Source: Schizochytrium sp. TIO01 (lineage: Eukaryota; Sar; Bigyra; Thraustochytrida; Thraustochytriidae). From it: 64,000 bases of DNA. Every line of letters starts with the position of its first letter. Position 1 is the stretch's first letter. The translations under genes and the position numbers were made by a program. Shown here piece after piece: positions 46,520 through 55,798 of this stretch. The notes beneath the pieces are model-generated. The model made no database searches, had not been told where the DNA came from, and was given only the letters and a program-made list of their open reading frames with translations. The DNA lies in contig SMSO01000036.1 of assembly GCA_004764695.1 (NCBI GenBank), positions 2,454,001 through 2,518,000 of the forward strand, given 5' to 3'.

Positions 46520-46616
46520 CGTCCTAAAAAGGAACGCATTAATAGTTCTATATGAAGGGCCTCTTTTTGGACCGTCCTAAAATATGTAGTAATAATGGAT
46601 AGGGTACGTCCTAAAA
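46520..46616 (+). promoter_or_regulatory. Three direct copies of CGTCCTAAAA upstream of PSMB7
   Basis: Identical 10-mers start at 46520, 46573 and 46607, with start-to-start spacing of 53 and 34 bp. They lie about 385-480 bp before the PSMB7 ATG. The sequence between copies is not conserved, which points to a motif rather than a duplication. It could be a transcription-factor site, by analogy with co-regulated proteasome promoters in yeast; the motif itself is not one I know. Confidence 0.4.
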
Positions 46617-47000
46617 GAGGGCGGTAAGTAAGATTCTTAGTAGTTAGCTAATGTGGCTAATAAGAGAGAGGCAAATAAATAAATGAAAAGGATAAAATAG
46701 AGAGGAAGAAGAAGAAGAGCGAATAGCAAAGAAGCGAGCAAATCAAAGACGCGAAGAGGTCGCTGAGACCGACTTTGCGAAGGCAAGCGACAGGGTTTCT
46801 GCGTTGAAGGGAGGCTTCAGTCGCTGTTCCTGTAACTAGATTCTGTACTGATTCTGCTGTGTCGGTCGCATAGGCGGTTCGACGGTTGTGGATTGACAGA
46901 TTGGGGGAGCGAAGCTTCTTCTTCACTATCTATCTACAGTAGATAGATAAACCAGCAGAGCGCTTTGAAGAGAAGCTGCGTGTTTGCTTGAGCAAGAATA

Positions 47001-48290
47001 ATGGTTGAGGAGATTCGTGCCGACAAGGCCTACCCGCATGTGGACGGAGGCTTTAACTTTGACAACTTCAAGCGCAATGTCTCTATTATGAACGCGTCCT
47101 CTGGCATCAAGGGCACTATGCCCAAGGCCTGGAAAACCGGAACCACCATCGTTGGTGTCGTCTTTGACGGCGGTGTTGCCCTTGCCGCCGATACCCGTGC
47201 CACGGGTAATGTAATTGTTGACAAGAACTGTGAGAAGATCCACTACATTGCACCCAATATCTATTGCTGTGGTGCTGGTACTGCCGCTGACACAGAAATG
47301 ACTGTAAGTTAGAATTCGAGTTGGATCTTATAACAAAGGCCGTGAATCATGTGCTATGTTTTGCTGATGTGCAAACCTGCCCGCACAAGGCATGCTGAAA
47401 GCATAGTCGTGGGTATTTATTTCTATTATATAGAACGATGAGAAGAGTCTTGATACATAATTATTTGTCTGGGAAATGCAATGCCGTGTTCACTCACTAA
47501 CTCTTCATTACAATGTGGATAATTTACTGCGTTTGATTTCGGGGTGACTTCTTCAATCGATTGAAAAATACTCAGACTGGCCAGATTAGTTCTCAGCTGG
47601 AGTTGCTGCGCCTCAACACAGGCAAATCTTCACGTGTTGTGACAGCTATGACTATGCTTAAGAGGCACTTGTTCAACTACCAAGGTCATGTTTCCGCCGC
47701 ACTGGTCCTTGGTGGTGTTGACTCCACTGGTCCTCATCTTTAGTAAGTTTTATTGGTCTATCCCTCATCCTGGTTGCCACCAACATTCTATTTGAAATTT
47801 CAATTCATGGCGGTGGATAATGGTTGCATATCTACACAAGAAGACTGACAATGCATTTCTCTTTGAACTATGCCTCTCCTTTACCTTTCCCGTTTACAGC
47901 ACCGTATACCCTCACGGATCCACTGACAAGCTCCCTTACGTGACCATGGGATCTGGTTCCCTTGCTGCCATGTCTGTTTTTGAGACTAGCTACAAGGATA
48001 ACCTCACCGAGGCCGAGGCTATCGACCTCGTCGCAGAAGCCATTAAGGCAGGTATCTTTAACGATCTCGGCTCCGGTAGCAATGTAGACGTGTGCATCAT
48101 CACAAAAGACAAGATCGACATGAAGCGCAACTACATTACCCCCAACGACCAAGGTCCTCTCCGTGCCTCTGTCAACAAACCGGCTACCTTCGGCTACTTT
48201 CCCCCTGGCACCACCAAGGTCGTCTCCACCAAGGTCGAGAAGCTCGTCTCGGTCACCACCGATGTTGAAATGCTTGACGCTGCCTCTTAA
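47001..48290 (+). CDS. PSMB7: 20S proteasome subunit beta type-7 (beta-2, trypsin-like), three exons
   Basis: This is a catalytic subunit of the 20S core. It is made with a propeptide and autocleaved before Thr1 of TTIVGVVF, leaving the threonine nucleophile; cleavage after basic residues is its role. Exons: 47001-47303, 47576-47742 and 47900-48290, joining to 861 nt and 286 aa. Splice sites are GTAAGT..CAG (47304-47575, 272 bp) and GTAAGT..ACAG (47743-47899, 157 bp). The joins restore EMT-TGQISSQ and GPHL-Y-TVYPHG, both conserved in the family. The mature part keeps [43 protein letters not shown] and [14 protein letters not shown] propeptide of about 46 residues precedes Thr1. Codons are biased to C-ending forms. 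Confidence 0.96.
47304..47575 (+). other. PSMB7 intron 1
   Basis: GTAAGT donor after codon 101 (phase 0) and CAG acceptor; 272 bp. Confidence 0.9.
47743..47899 (+). other. PSMB7 intron 2
   Basis: GTAAGT donor splitting a Tyr codon (TA|C) and ACAG acceptor; 157 bp. Confidence 0.9.
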
Positions 48291-48830
48291 ACACAGTCAT
48301 TACAATATACTTTACCCTTTTGACGTCTTCTTCTGTTTCACAACTGCAATCCTAAATCTGCGCATTCCTTCCTGCTAACGCTTTTTAGTTTTATCCTCAA
48401 CCTTCGTTGGCAGGTCCATGATGCAGAGCCTTGCCAACCATCGTTTCAGTCTCTCCCAGCCTGCGACTAACTTGCTTCAGCCTGATCTGTAAGTCTTGAT
48501 CTGCAATTGCTGCGCCCTCTGAGCCGTAGAGCCCAAATCATGCGGGTTCTAATAATTTACATTTTCTTCTTCTTCTAAGTATCCTAGTAGTAGCACCTTA
48601 GTAGCTAGTTCTTGTTTATGTTTTACCCTAGATTTAAGATAAACTACAAAAGAAAGGTTATGATGAAGTGACTTTGGAGAAGCCAGAATCGCTTCACTCA
48701 AAAGCGCGAACGCGATCGGAGGGAGAGAACCCTACGTTTTGCGAAGCTTCGTTTTGATCATTTCCAGAAACGAGGTTTGCGGAGCGTCGGAGCTTGCTTG
48801 GATGCCATCGATTTAAACAAGAAGACCCAA
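48291..48830. promoter_or_regulatory. Intergenic region between PSMB7 and the lectin-7TM gene
   Basis: It holds the PSMB7 3' flank and the likely promoter of the lectin gene. Short TTC-rich runs near 48563-48580; nothing else is recognised. Confidence 0.45.
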
Positions 48831-50804
48831 ATGAGCTCCACAGATGGAGGGCGAAAAGGCGGCCCAAGTTCCCAGGACAAGCAAGGCCCGACAGCGAAGA
48901 AAACCTCCAAGCAAGGGAGAGTAGCGGCAAGCGCAAAGAGGATACTAGCTGTTGCTGCCTGTGCTAGCATTTGCACTCGGCCTCAAGGTGCTGAAGCTTT
49001 GGAGAACTTTCGATTCCCAAATTTTCAGAATCGTCCACACTTGAACCTGAACGGGGATGCCGTGACCGAAATTGGAGATCTCGTCCTCACACAACCCTCT
49101 ACGCACCAAGTAGGAGCAGTGTGGTATGACCGAAGTGTCAGTGTTGATAATGGGTTCACAACTCACTTCGGCTTTACAATCACAGATGTGGAAAATAGTG
49201 CAGGCGAAGGGTTTGCATTTGTGTTACAATCGGAGGGACCTTACTCTATTGGCGGCAGCGATGCAGGCATCGGCTACGATGGCCTAGGACCTGGTATTGC
49301 TATTGAGTTTGATACTGTTCAGAGTGCCGCCATGGATGACCCACCACACCCGCACATTTCTGTTCATAATGGACTATTTACTAACGGATTGAGTGCTCGC
49401 GAATCTCGTGAGGGGAGCTCCAGTTTTGTGGGCTCAAGTATCGCTACTTGGGAAGACCTTGCGACTTATGATGAGTCATTGGACAACCAACTGCTTCCGC
49501 GTTTTGTAACCATCAGTTATGATCCACTAGAAGGTGTGATAAAGGTTTCATATTCGCACAAAAGTAAGGACAATCGATATGTTCACAAAGACTTAGTACA
49601 AGCACAAGTAGGCGCGATCTCCGAAGAATGGTACGTTGGGTTCACAGCAGCAACAGGAACCTCGTTTGCCCGCTTCGCGATCCTAAGCTGGGCATTTGAA
49701 GCAGCAGGGCCAGGTGAGTCACTCAAAGATGCCGGGTCGTATTGTAGCCTTGGTTTCGAAGGCCCAAATTGTGCTGTAGATAATGCCATTGCAGAGCGCG
49801 AGTGTCCACGTCGCCTCGCTTGTAACGTCTGCACAGAAGATGTCTACAACTGCGCCTGGTGTAGTACAGACGATAACACCGACCGTTGCATTGTTGGGAC
49901 TGCTGACAACATTCGCAAATGTTCTTCAGTGGCACTTGAACCTCTTAGTTGCACAGCTGGTCTCTCTCGTATTTGGATTTATCTTCTTGGAGCTTCATTT
50001 CTTGTCATCATTGTTTTTGCCGTCGTGTTGTACCGTATGTTGCCTGCTGTGCAGTCGTTTCGAGCAATTTCTTTGCTGGTGGCCCTGGTTGGCGGTTCTC
50101 TGTCTGGCATGCTTTTGTCATATGTTGTCTCTGTTTCACTTGTAGAAATTTCAGAGACTACATTTTTTGGGTTTGCCTATGGTCTGTTCTTCATGATGCA
50201 ATTCATTTTCATATCCACCCATATTTTAAAGATTGAAGTGCCTGATCGTGGTTGGAAAAGTGCACATGTTTTTCTTCTCAGTCTTTGCAATTTGTGTGTT
50301 CTTCTCTCTGCCAGTGCATGTTTTTTGGTAGATCGGCGTTTCATTGTTTGGCTTCCAGAGCGCCCGAAGGTGCTTTTTTATATCATCTTAGGAGCCACTT
50401 TAAATTTTTGCATTGTGTTTTCGGTTGTCGAACTTAGCGACGAAGCATACCAGTATTATCGACTGCGCAACTCTCGGACACGAAACATAGCATCAACATA
50501 TGAACAGCGTGAAGGTCGAAGGCGCTCCTCAGTGGTTGGTTCGCAAGCACGTGCCGCTCTTCTTGCTGCAGCAAGCGTTCTCTCCGGTACCTTTTTTGGT
50601 TTCATGTTTGGTACATTGCGCATTGAAGAAGAAGCACAATATCGAGTAGCACTGGCACTCCAACAAGAAGCTGCGTACACCTATCCGATTGGAGCGCTCG
50701 TGGGAGGAGTTTCAGCCATGTTACTGCAACTATTGCAACTACCCATGGCTACAGATGAACAGATCGACCGTATCTTGCGTGAGAGTAATCGTGATGGATT
50801 GTAA
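48831..50804 (+). CDS. L-type lectin-like / PSI / seven-segment membrane protein
   Basis: The first ATG is at 48831 (the frame upstream starts at TTG), giving 657 aa. A basic N-terminus is followed by a hydrophobic stretch (about 32-50) ending PQGAEA, a probable signal sequence. Residues 57-300 resemble a legume-type (L-type) lectin fold: GFAFVLQS, GIGYDGLGPGIAIEFDT, then HISVHNG and WYVGFTAATGT. L-type lectins bind glycans and often calcium. A Cys-rich PSI-like module follows (about 315-365: CNVC..CAWC..CIVG..CSS). After it come seven hydrophobic segments between about 375 and 645, with no eighth. The order signal, lectin, PSI, 7TM would place the lectin outside the cell or in the lumen. The membrane part does not show GPCR family motifs I know. 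It may be a glycan sensor or an adhesion or transport protein; the function is not established. Confidence 0.8.
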   Translation: MSSTDGGRKGGPSSQDKQGPTAKKTSKQGRVAASAKRILAVAACASICTRPQGAEALENFRFPNFQNRPHLNLNGDAVTEIGDLVLTQPSTHQVGAVWYDRSVSVDNGFTTHFGFTITDVENSAGEGFAFVLQSEGPYSIGGSDAGIGYDGLGPGIAIEFDTVQSAAMDDPPHPHISVHNGLFTNGLSARESREGSSSFVGSSIATWEDLATYDESLDNQLLPRFVTISYDPLEGVIKVSYSHKSKDNRYVHKDLVQAQVGAISEEWYVGFTAATGTSFARFAILSWAFEAAGPGESLKDAGSYCSLGFEGPNCAVDNAIAERECPRRLACNVCTEDVYNCAWCSTDDNTDRCIVGTADNIRKCSSVALEPLSCTAGLSRIWIYLLGASFLVIIVFAVVLYRMLPAVQSFRAISLLVALVGGSLSGMLLSYVVSVSLVEISETTFFGFAYGLFFMMQFIFISTHILKIEVPDRGWKSAHVFLLSLCNLCVLLSASACFLVDRRFIVWLPERPKVLFYIILGATLNFCIVFSVVELSDEAYQYYRLRNSRTRNIASTYEQREGRRRSSVVGSQARAALLAAASVLSGTFFGFMFGTLRIEEEAQYRVALALQQEAAYTYPIGALVGGVSAMLLQLLQLPMATDEQIDRILRESNRDGL

Positions 50805-51295
50805 ACATTAGACCTCCTTGCAGGTTAGCCTTCACTTGGTTCTGCTTCATGACAGTATAATTCTCACTGACTTTTCTGGGGAAAAAATAAACAAAAAACA
50901 TTCTCTATATGAAAGCAATCACTAAACTCACAATCACTCTTTGACACACTGTTGTCGTTTATATACTTGATGAAGCTCAATGCATGCCAGTCAGTATTTA
51001 GGAGGAATTCTATTTTCACCTGCAGCAATCAAAATTCGTCGAAGCATTGCAAAGATTTGGTAGCCTTTTCGTCTTTTCACAAGATTCTGTCTTCAATAGC
51101 ATGAGTCTTTACAAGGGTGAGAATGCATGTGGAAGAAATGTGCGAGGAAAAATAGTTTAGAAATGCTGGTCCTTACTTTTTCAATATTTCAATGTAACTT
51201 TTCAAAAACATGTGCGTCTGTCTAAGGTTTTTGCTTTCCCAATTCACTTATTTCAGAACACAATCGAAAAGTGTAGTATGTGGATCGATGCGGAA
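50805..51295. other. Intergenic region between convergent genes
   Basis: About 490 bp of AT-rich DNA that should be the two 3' UTRs. Nothing else is seen. Confidence 0.55.
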
Positions 51296-54200
51296 TTAGT
51301 CATGCATTGTATCAAGCTGCATTGCAAATAAAAGGTTCGGGAACTTGCGTGCAAGAATCAAGAACTCATCCAAATCTACTGTACCTGATCCATCACGGTC
51401 AGCCTGCTTCATGACGGTATCGACCTTACGGCGTACAGCCTTGGCGTCTGAGGCAAGGTGGTTAGCCTTGAGAATCTCTGTAATCTCATTACGATCTAGG
51501 TTGCCATTGCCATCCTCATCATACATCATGAAGCAGAAACGACATCGAGTTTCAAGTGGTGCATTGGCAAAGTTGCATAAACCAAGGAGGATTTCGCGCA
51601 TGTTCACTTTGCTAATATTCTCGTAGTCCATGAGCTTAAAAAGTTTCTTGTACTCTCCTGTGGGGTCTACAAGCAGAATATCGCACATTGTTGCAAAATC
51701 AACGAGACCAGTGTTTCCTTGTCCACGATCAATCAAGCGGAACTTTTCAAATGCACGCTGCAATGTGGGCATTGAAACATCGTTAGCTTGAGAGAACAAA
51801 CGCATAAGGTTAACCTTTTCGAGTTTTGTTGCTTCGTCACGCTCCTGGCGAGAGGCAATATCTTTTGCGTCAAGACCAAGCGCAGCTGCTGTGGGCGTTT
51901 CTTCGATCAACTCTTTCATGGCACTAATGTCAATATTTGCAGGGTCTGGGTGTAGCATGAGCAAGCGAAATTCTGCGAATGATACTTGACCATCTCCATC
52001 AGTATCAATCATGCGCACCATTTCATCAACTTCTTCATCGGTAATGAGTTCGCCCATACAAACTAGAATATGCCGAATCTCACCTGCACCAATATAACTA
52101 TTCTTGTTGAGATCAAAAAATTGAAAAGCAGCCTCAATATCTGCATCTGAGAACTCGTCGGAGGATCCGGGTGGGCGTCCTCCAACGAGGCCACCTTTAC
52201 CAAAGTTACTCTCCGCGGTTTGATCTTTCTGCTCCTGAACCTCGTCTCGAATGCGATTTTCTCGCTCGCTGTCATCAAAAGTATCCATATCAGGTTGTAA
52301 AAGTGGGTAAGCGACGCCTGGTTGGGCAATAAACTCCATGTGCAAATGAACCTCACCGCATTTTGTGACACGTCCCCAGGTGTCTTTGTTTCGTAGTGTA
52401 ACCCATGTATCAATGACACCTTTCCTAAAGAGTGGAAGCAAAGAAAAAGAGGCTTTTCCAATCAAATCATCCGCACTTATTTGATCCTCATCGTAGACCT
52501 CCATGATCAACTCATGATGATCCACGATCGGCAGCCGCATCATCTCATCCCACCTTGGATCTGTCCCTCCATCTGTGTCTGTTCTGGTTCGCATTTTGTA
52601 ATTGGATGTATCATAGTCAGATTTCATCATATACACAATATATGGATCCTGACGGCCCATGGTATCTTTGTCAACGAGATGGCGAGCTTCGATAGTCTGG
52701 AGCTCAAGAATACCTGCAGGATAAAACTGAATCCGCAGTTTAATTTCTCCCGAAAGCTTATCAAGATTCTTTCCCTGAAAAATTTTGTACCACTCCTCGT
52801 GTATTCTCCCCATTCCGTCTTGCTCAAATTCCTGCATTGTCTTGGCATCAGACATAAACTCAAGCAAATTGAAATTTCGGGCTCCGATCAAATCATCGGT
52901 GCCAATATCTTCGTCGTAGCAAGAGAATTTTAAAGGCTCTGTCCATGTATTAGGACGAATCCATAATCGAACCTCCTCTGCGTCGAATGAACAGTCTGTA
53001 CCTCCATTTTTAATTGTTTTGGTGCGTACTGGTTTTTGCTCAAAAACCTCAAATTTACAGTAAGGGTCTTGTTTCCCCATGACTTCCATGTTTTTCATTT
53101 TTCGACCCTCCATACAATGCACAAGAAGATAACCTAATCTTGCTGGATAAAACCTCATGCGGAGTTTAGCTCCTCCAGCTGGCACTTTTGGATCTGCCTT
53201 ACGCTTTTGATAAAACAATGGATATTCCGCAGTTTGCTCAAAGTTAATGAGTAGCCCTGCGACTGAGATATCTGCTTCGCCTATCAATGTGTCAGAAAGC
53301 ACATTGCTATTCATAATTCGAAACGATAATGTAATGTCATTATCTGAAACAAATTGTTCAGGCTCAATAAGGTTGAATTCCATGGTCTCCTGGAATGATA
53401 CATCTCGACCTTGATTTTTAAGAATTCTCCCCTTATACATTGGTGCCTTCTTCTGATTGCCCAATGTGCATTTCAAGTAAGGATCAATTCTAGTTTCTGT
53501 AATAGCTGAGGATGCATCGTGTTTCGACAATCCGAAGCATTCGATGACTTCCACTACAAGTTTACCAGGAACCAGTTTAGGAAGAATCTTGGCCACTGGC
53601 TGAATATTGTCATCGGCATCGATAGGCGGAGGCTTCTCCATAAGCTCCGTGAGATCCTCTTCAGCATCAGCAGGAGGTCCAAACGCAGAAGCATCGTATC
53701 CCGGTGCATCGGGGAGGGGAATTTCAGGTGGTGGAGGCGAAATAGGTTTGGCTCCTTCTGCAGGAGGTGGTGATGCTGGAGGAGGGGGGGAGGTAGGGGG
53801 CGGTCGCTGTAGTGGGGATCTTGCTTGCGATGGAGGAGGTGGGCCTCCTGCAGGAGGAGGGGGCCTGCCTCCTGGTGGCGGTGGGCTTCCTGCTGGTGGC
53901 GGCGGGCTTCCAGCAGGAGGTGGTGGGCTCCCAGCCGGTGGTGGTGGGCTCCCAGCTGGGGGCGGTGGCCTCCCAGGAGGTGCAGCTGGGCGCCCAAGTG
54001 GCCGTGGAGGCTGTCCTACAGGTCGAGGTGGAAGTCCTGCAGGTCGAGGCGGAAGTCCTTCTGGCAAAGGAGGACCGTCGCGCTTTCTGGCTGGGCGTGG
54101 AGGCTGGCTGTCTGGGCGTGGAGGCTGGCCTTGAGGGCGTGGAGGGGCTCCGGTAGGTTTGGGAGGATTTGCAATTGGTCTTGGAGAAGATCCTGCAGGA

Positions 54201-55004
54201 AGAGGAGGCTGCCCTCCAGGTCTTGGCGGCAGTCCACGAGGCAAAGGAGGGGATCCTCCTGGTGGACTTCGTGGGCCACTTGGCAGTGGTGGCGAACCAG
54301 GAGGACTTCGAGGTCCACTAGGCAAAGGTGGTGCGGCATATCCTGGAGGACTGCGAGGTCCACTAGGCAGAGGTGGTGCGGCAGCTCCCGGAGGACTACG
54401 AGGCCCCCTAGGCAAAGGTGGAGCTCCAGAAGGTAAAGGAGGTCCTTGAGGAGCATTTGGACGAGGTCCAGGAGGCAGTGGGCGGCCTTGTGGTGGACTT
54501 CCAGGAACAGTCGAAACGCCAAGCTTTGGCTCTGCTGGAGCTGGTGGAGATCCTGGAGGAGTAGGAGAACCCGGAGGTAAAGGCGATCCTGGTACTCCTT
54601 TGGCTGCTCCAGCTGGCATCAACTTTGGTTTTTTGGGAGGTGGAACTCCTGGTGGAGGCTTGTTTGGATTTAAAAGATTAGCTCCTGCAAATATTACGGC
54701 AAAGTTTGTTGAAGAGATTGCAGATGGCAATAATCAATACGTTAGGAACCAAACTCTCAGAACTTGTGAATTGCTTTATTCTAAACTTACCTGGGCCTCG
54801 CGGAGGAGGTGAACGAGGCATCCCTACTCCACCTGGAGGTGGGGATCTTGGTCCTGGTGGTCCACGTGCTCCAGGGGGGCCTCGTGGACCAGGAGGTAAA
54901 ATTCCCCGAGGTGGCCCACCCGGAACGCCTGCTGCTTGGTTCGTTGGAGAGCCCCCTGGAACCTTTGGAGGAGGCCCTCGTGGCCTTGGAGGAGGACGGT
55001 CCAT
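51296..55004 (-). CDS. Proline-rich protein with three C2 domains and six EF-hands, two exons
   Basis: Exon 1 is 54791-55004 and exon 2 is 51296-54684; together they give 1200 aa. The intron (54685-54790) has GTAAGT and TTGCAG ends and splits a Gly codon (G|GA), restoring the Pro-rich frame. Residues 1-430 are Pro/Gly-rich, with SGPRSPPG- and GSPPPPA-type repeats. Three C2-like domains follow at about 442-570, 577-700 and 717-860. The later two carry KQDPYCKF, YDEDIGTDDLIG, RQDPYIVY and YDEDQISADDLIG, with Asp residues suited to calcium binding. EF-hand pairs lie at about 909-975 (DLNKNSYIGAGEI, DTDGDGQVSFAEF). Four further EF-like units occur at about 1043-1190, including DEDGNGNLDRNEI and DRDGSGTVDLDEF, in a calcineurin B-like arrangement. 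It is probably a calcium-regulated membrane or cytoskeleton-binding scaffold. The target is unknown. Confidence 0.85.
54685..54790 (-). other. Intron of the C2/EF-hand gene
   Basis: Minus-strand GTAAGT donor at 54790 and TTGCAG acceptor at 54685; 106 bp, phase 1. The ATG at 54730 lies inside the intron and is not the start. Confidence 0.85.
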
Positions 55005-55798
55005 GGTACCCTATGTCTAATTTTTGTTCAACGAAAGATTGATTCCTTGCCTCCCACAATGTTTGAGAATGTAAAGTTCGAGTGGCACCACTTTGGGATT
55101 ATTCACTTTCCATGCATGCGGCTCTCAAAATTCTCAAGAACAATCTCAAAGATTTTGGCTAAGTTATAGATTGATCGCTCGAACACGGCCTGATTGACTG
55201 CAGCCTTCTGCAAATGGGCCACACCAGACTAAGCAAGATTGCGCAACTCCACTGCTCCTTGTTGCTCATACAGCGAGAAAAGCCACAATCGTGGTTATAA
55301 AACGTCAAAGTTAACAAGGTGCGCCAGCACAGCGTAACTGGGCTTTCGCTCTATATTCTACTCTGATCGATCCCATTTATAGAGCAATCAATACATGTCC
55401 CATCTTACGTGTTTCAACGGCTTTTAAAGCCCTCTTTGAGATAGCAACTCCAAGGTTCAAGCGTTACGATTCCTAGGCGTTCTGTACGCGTTCCGTAGGG
55501 TGTGTACTTGGTAGAGTTTTGTGAACTTGAGGTTATTTTGATGAATTATGATGCTGATAATAATGGAAGCTGATAGAACTCTTTTCAAAATAATTGTGAG
55601 CATGTAAATTGACTCTATAGTAGATGAGTCTTGCTGTGATAATATACAAGACAAATAAGAAGATAAGGATGAAAGAATATTATAGTGACTATTCGACATC
55701 AACTACTTACAGGCGTGCATTATAAAGCTGGAGGGATTTGCACATGCCATGCAACCCTGTGTAAGAACGATTTCTATCTTTCATAGCCGATTAACGCA
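55005..55798. promoter_or_regulatory. Divergent intergenic region
   Basis: This 794-bp stretch separates the starts of the C2/EF-hand gene (leftward) and the coiled-coil gene (rightward), so both promoters should be here. It is AT-rich, and no element is recognised. Confidence 0.45.

Larger units (their letters stand above)
45531..47000. promoter_or_regulatory. Intergenic region with PSMB7 promoter
   Basis: The left part is the transporter 3' flank with a (TC)n tract; the right part is upstream of PSMB7. It contains three copies of a 10-bp motif described separately. No other gene is recognised. Confidence 0.5.

Noticed and set aside
46860-46895. GGTTCGA-like B box suggesting a tRNA near PSMB7
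   Set aside because: No matching A box, acceptor stem or anticodon arm surrounds it.
53607-54449. Long Gly-rich frames on the plus strand
   Set aside because: They are complements of the proline-rich repeats of the C2/EF-hand protein, which has domains on the minus strand.
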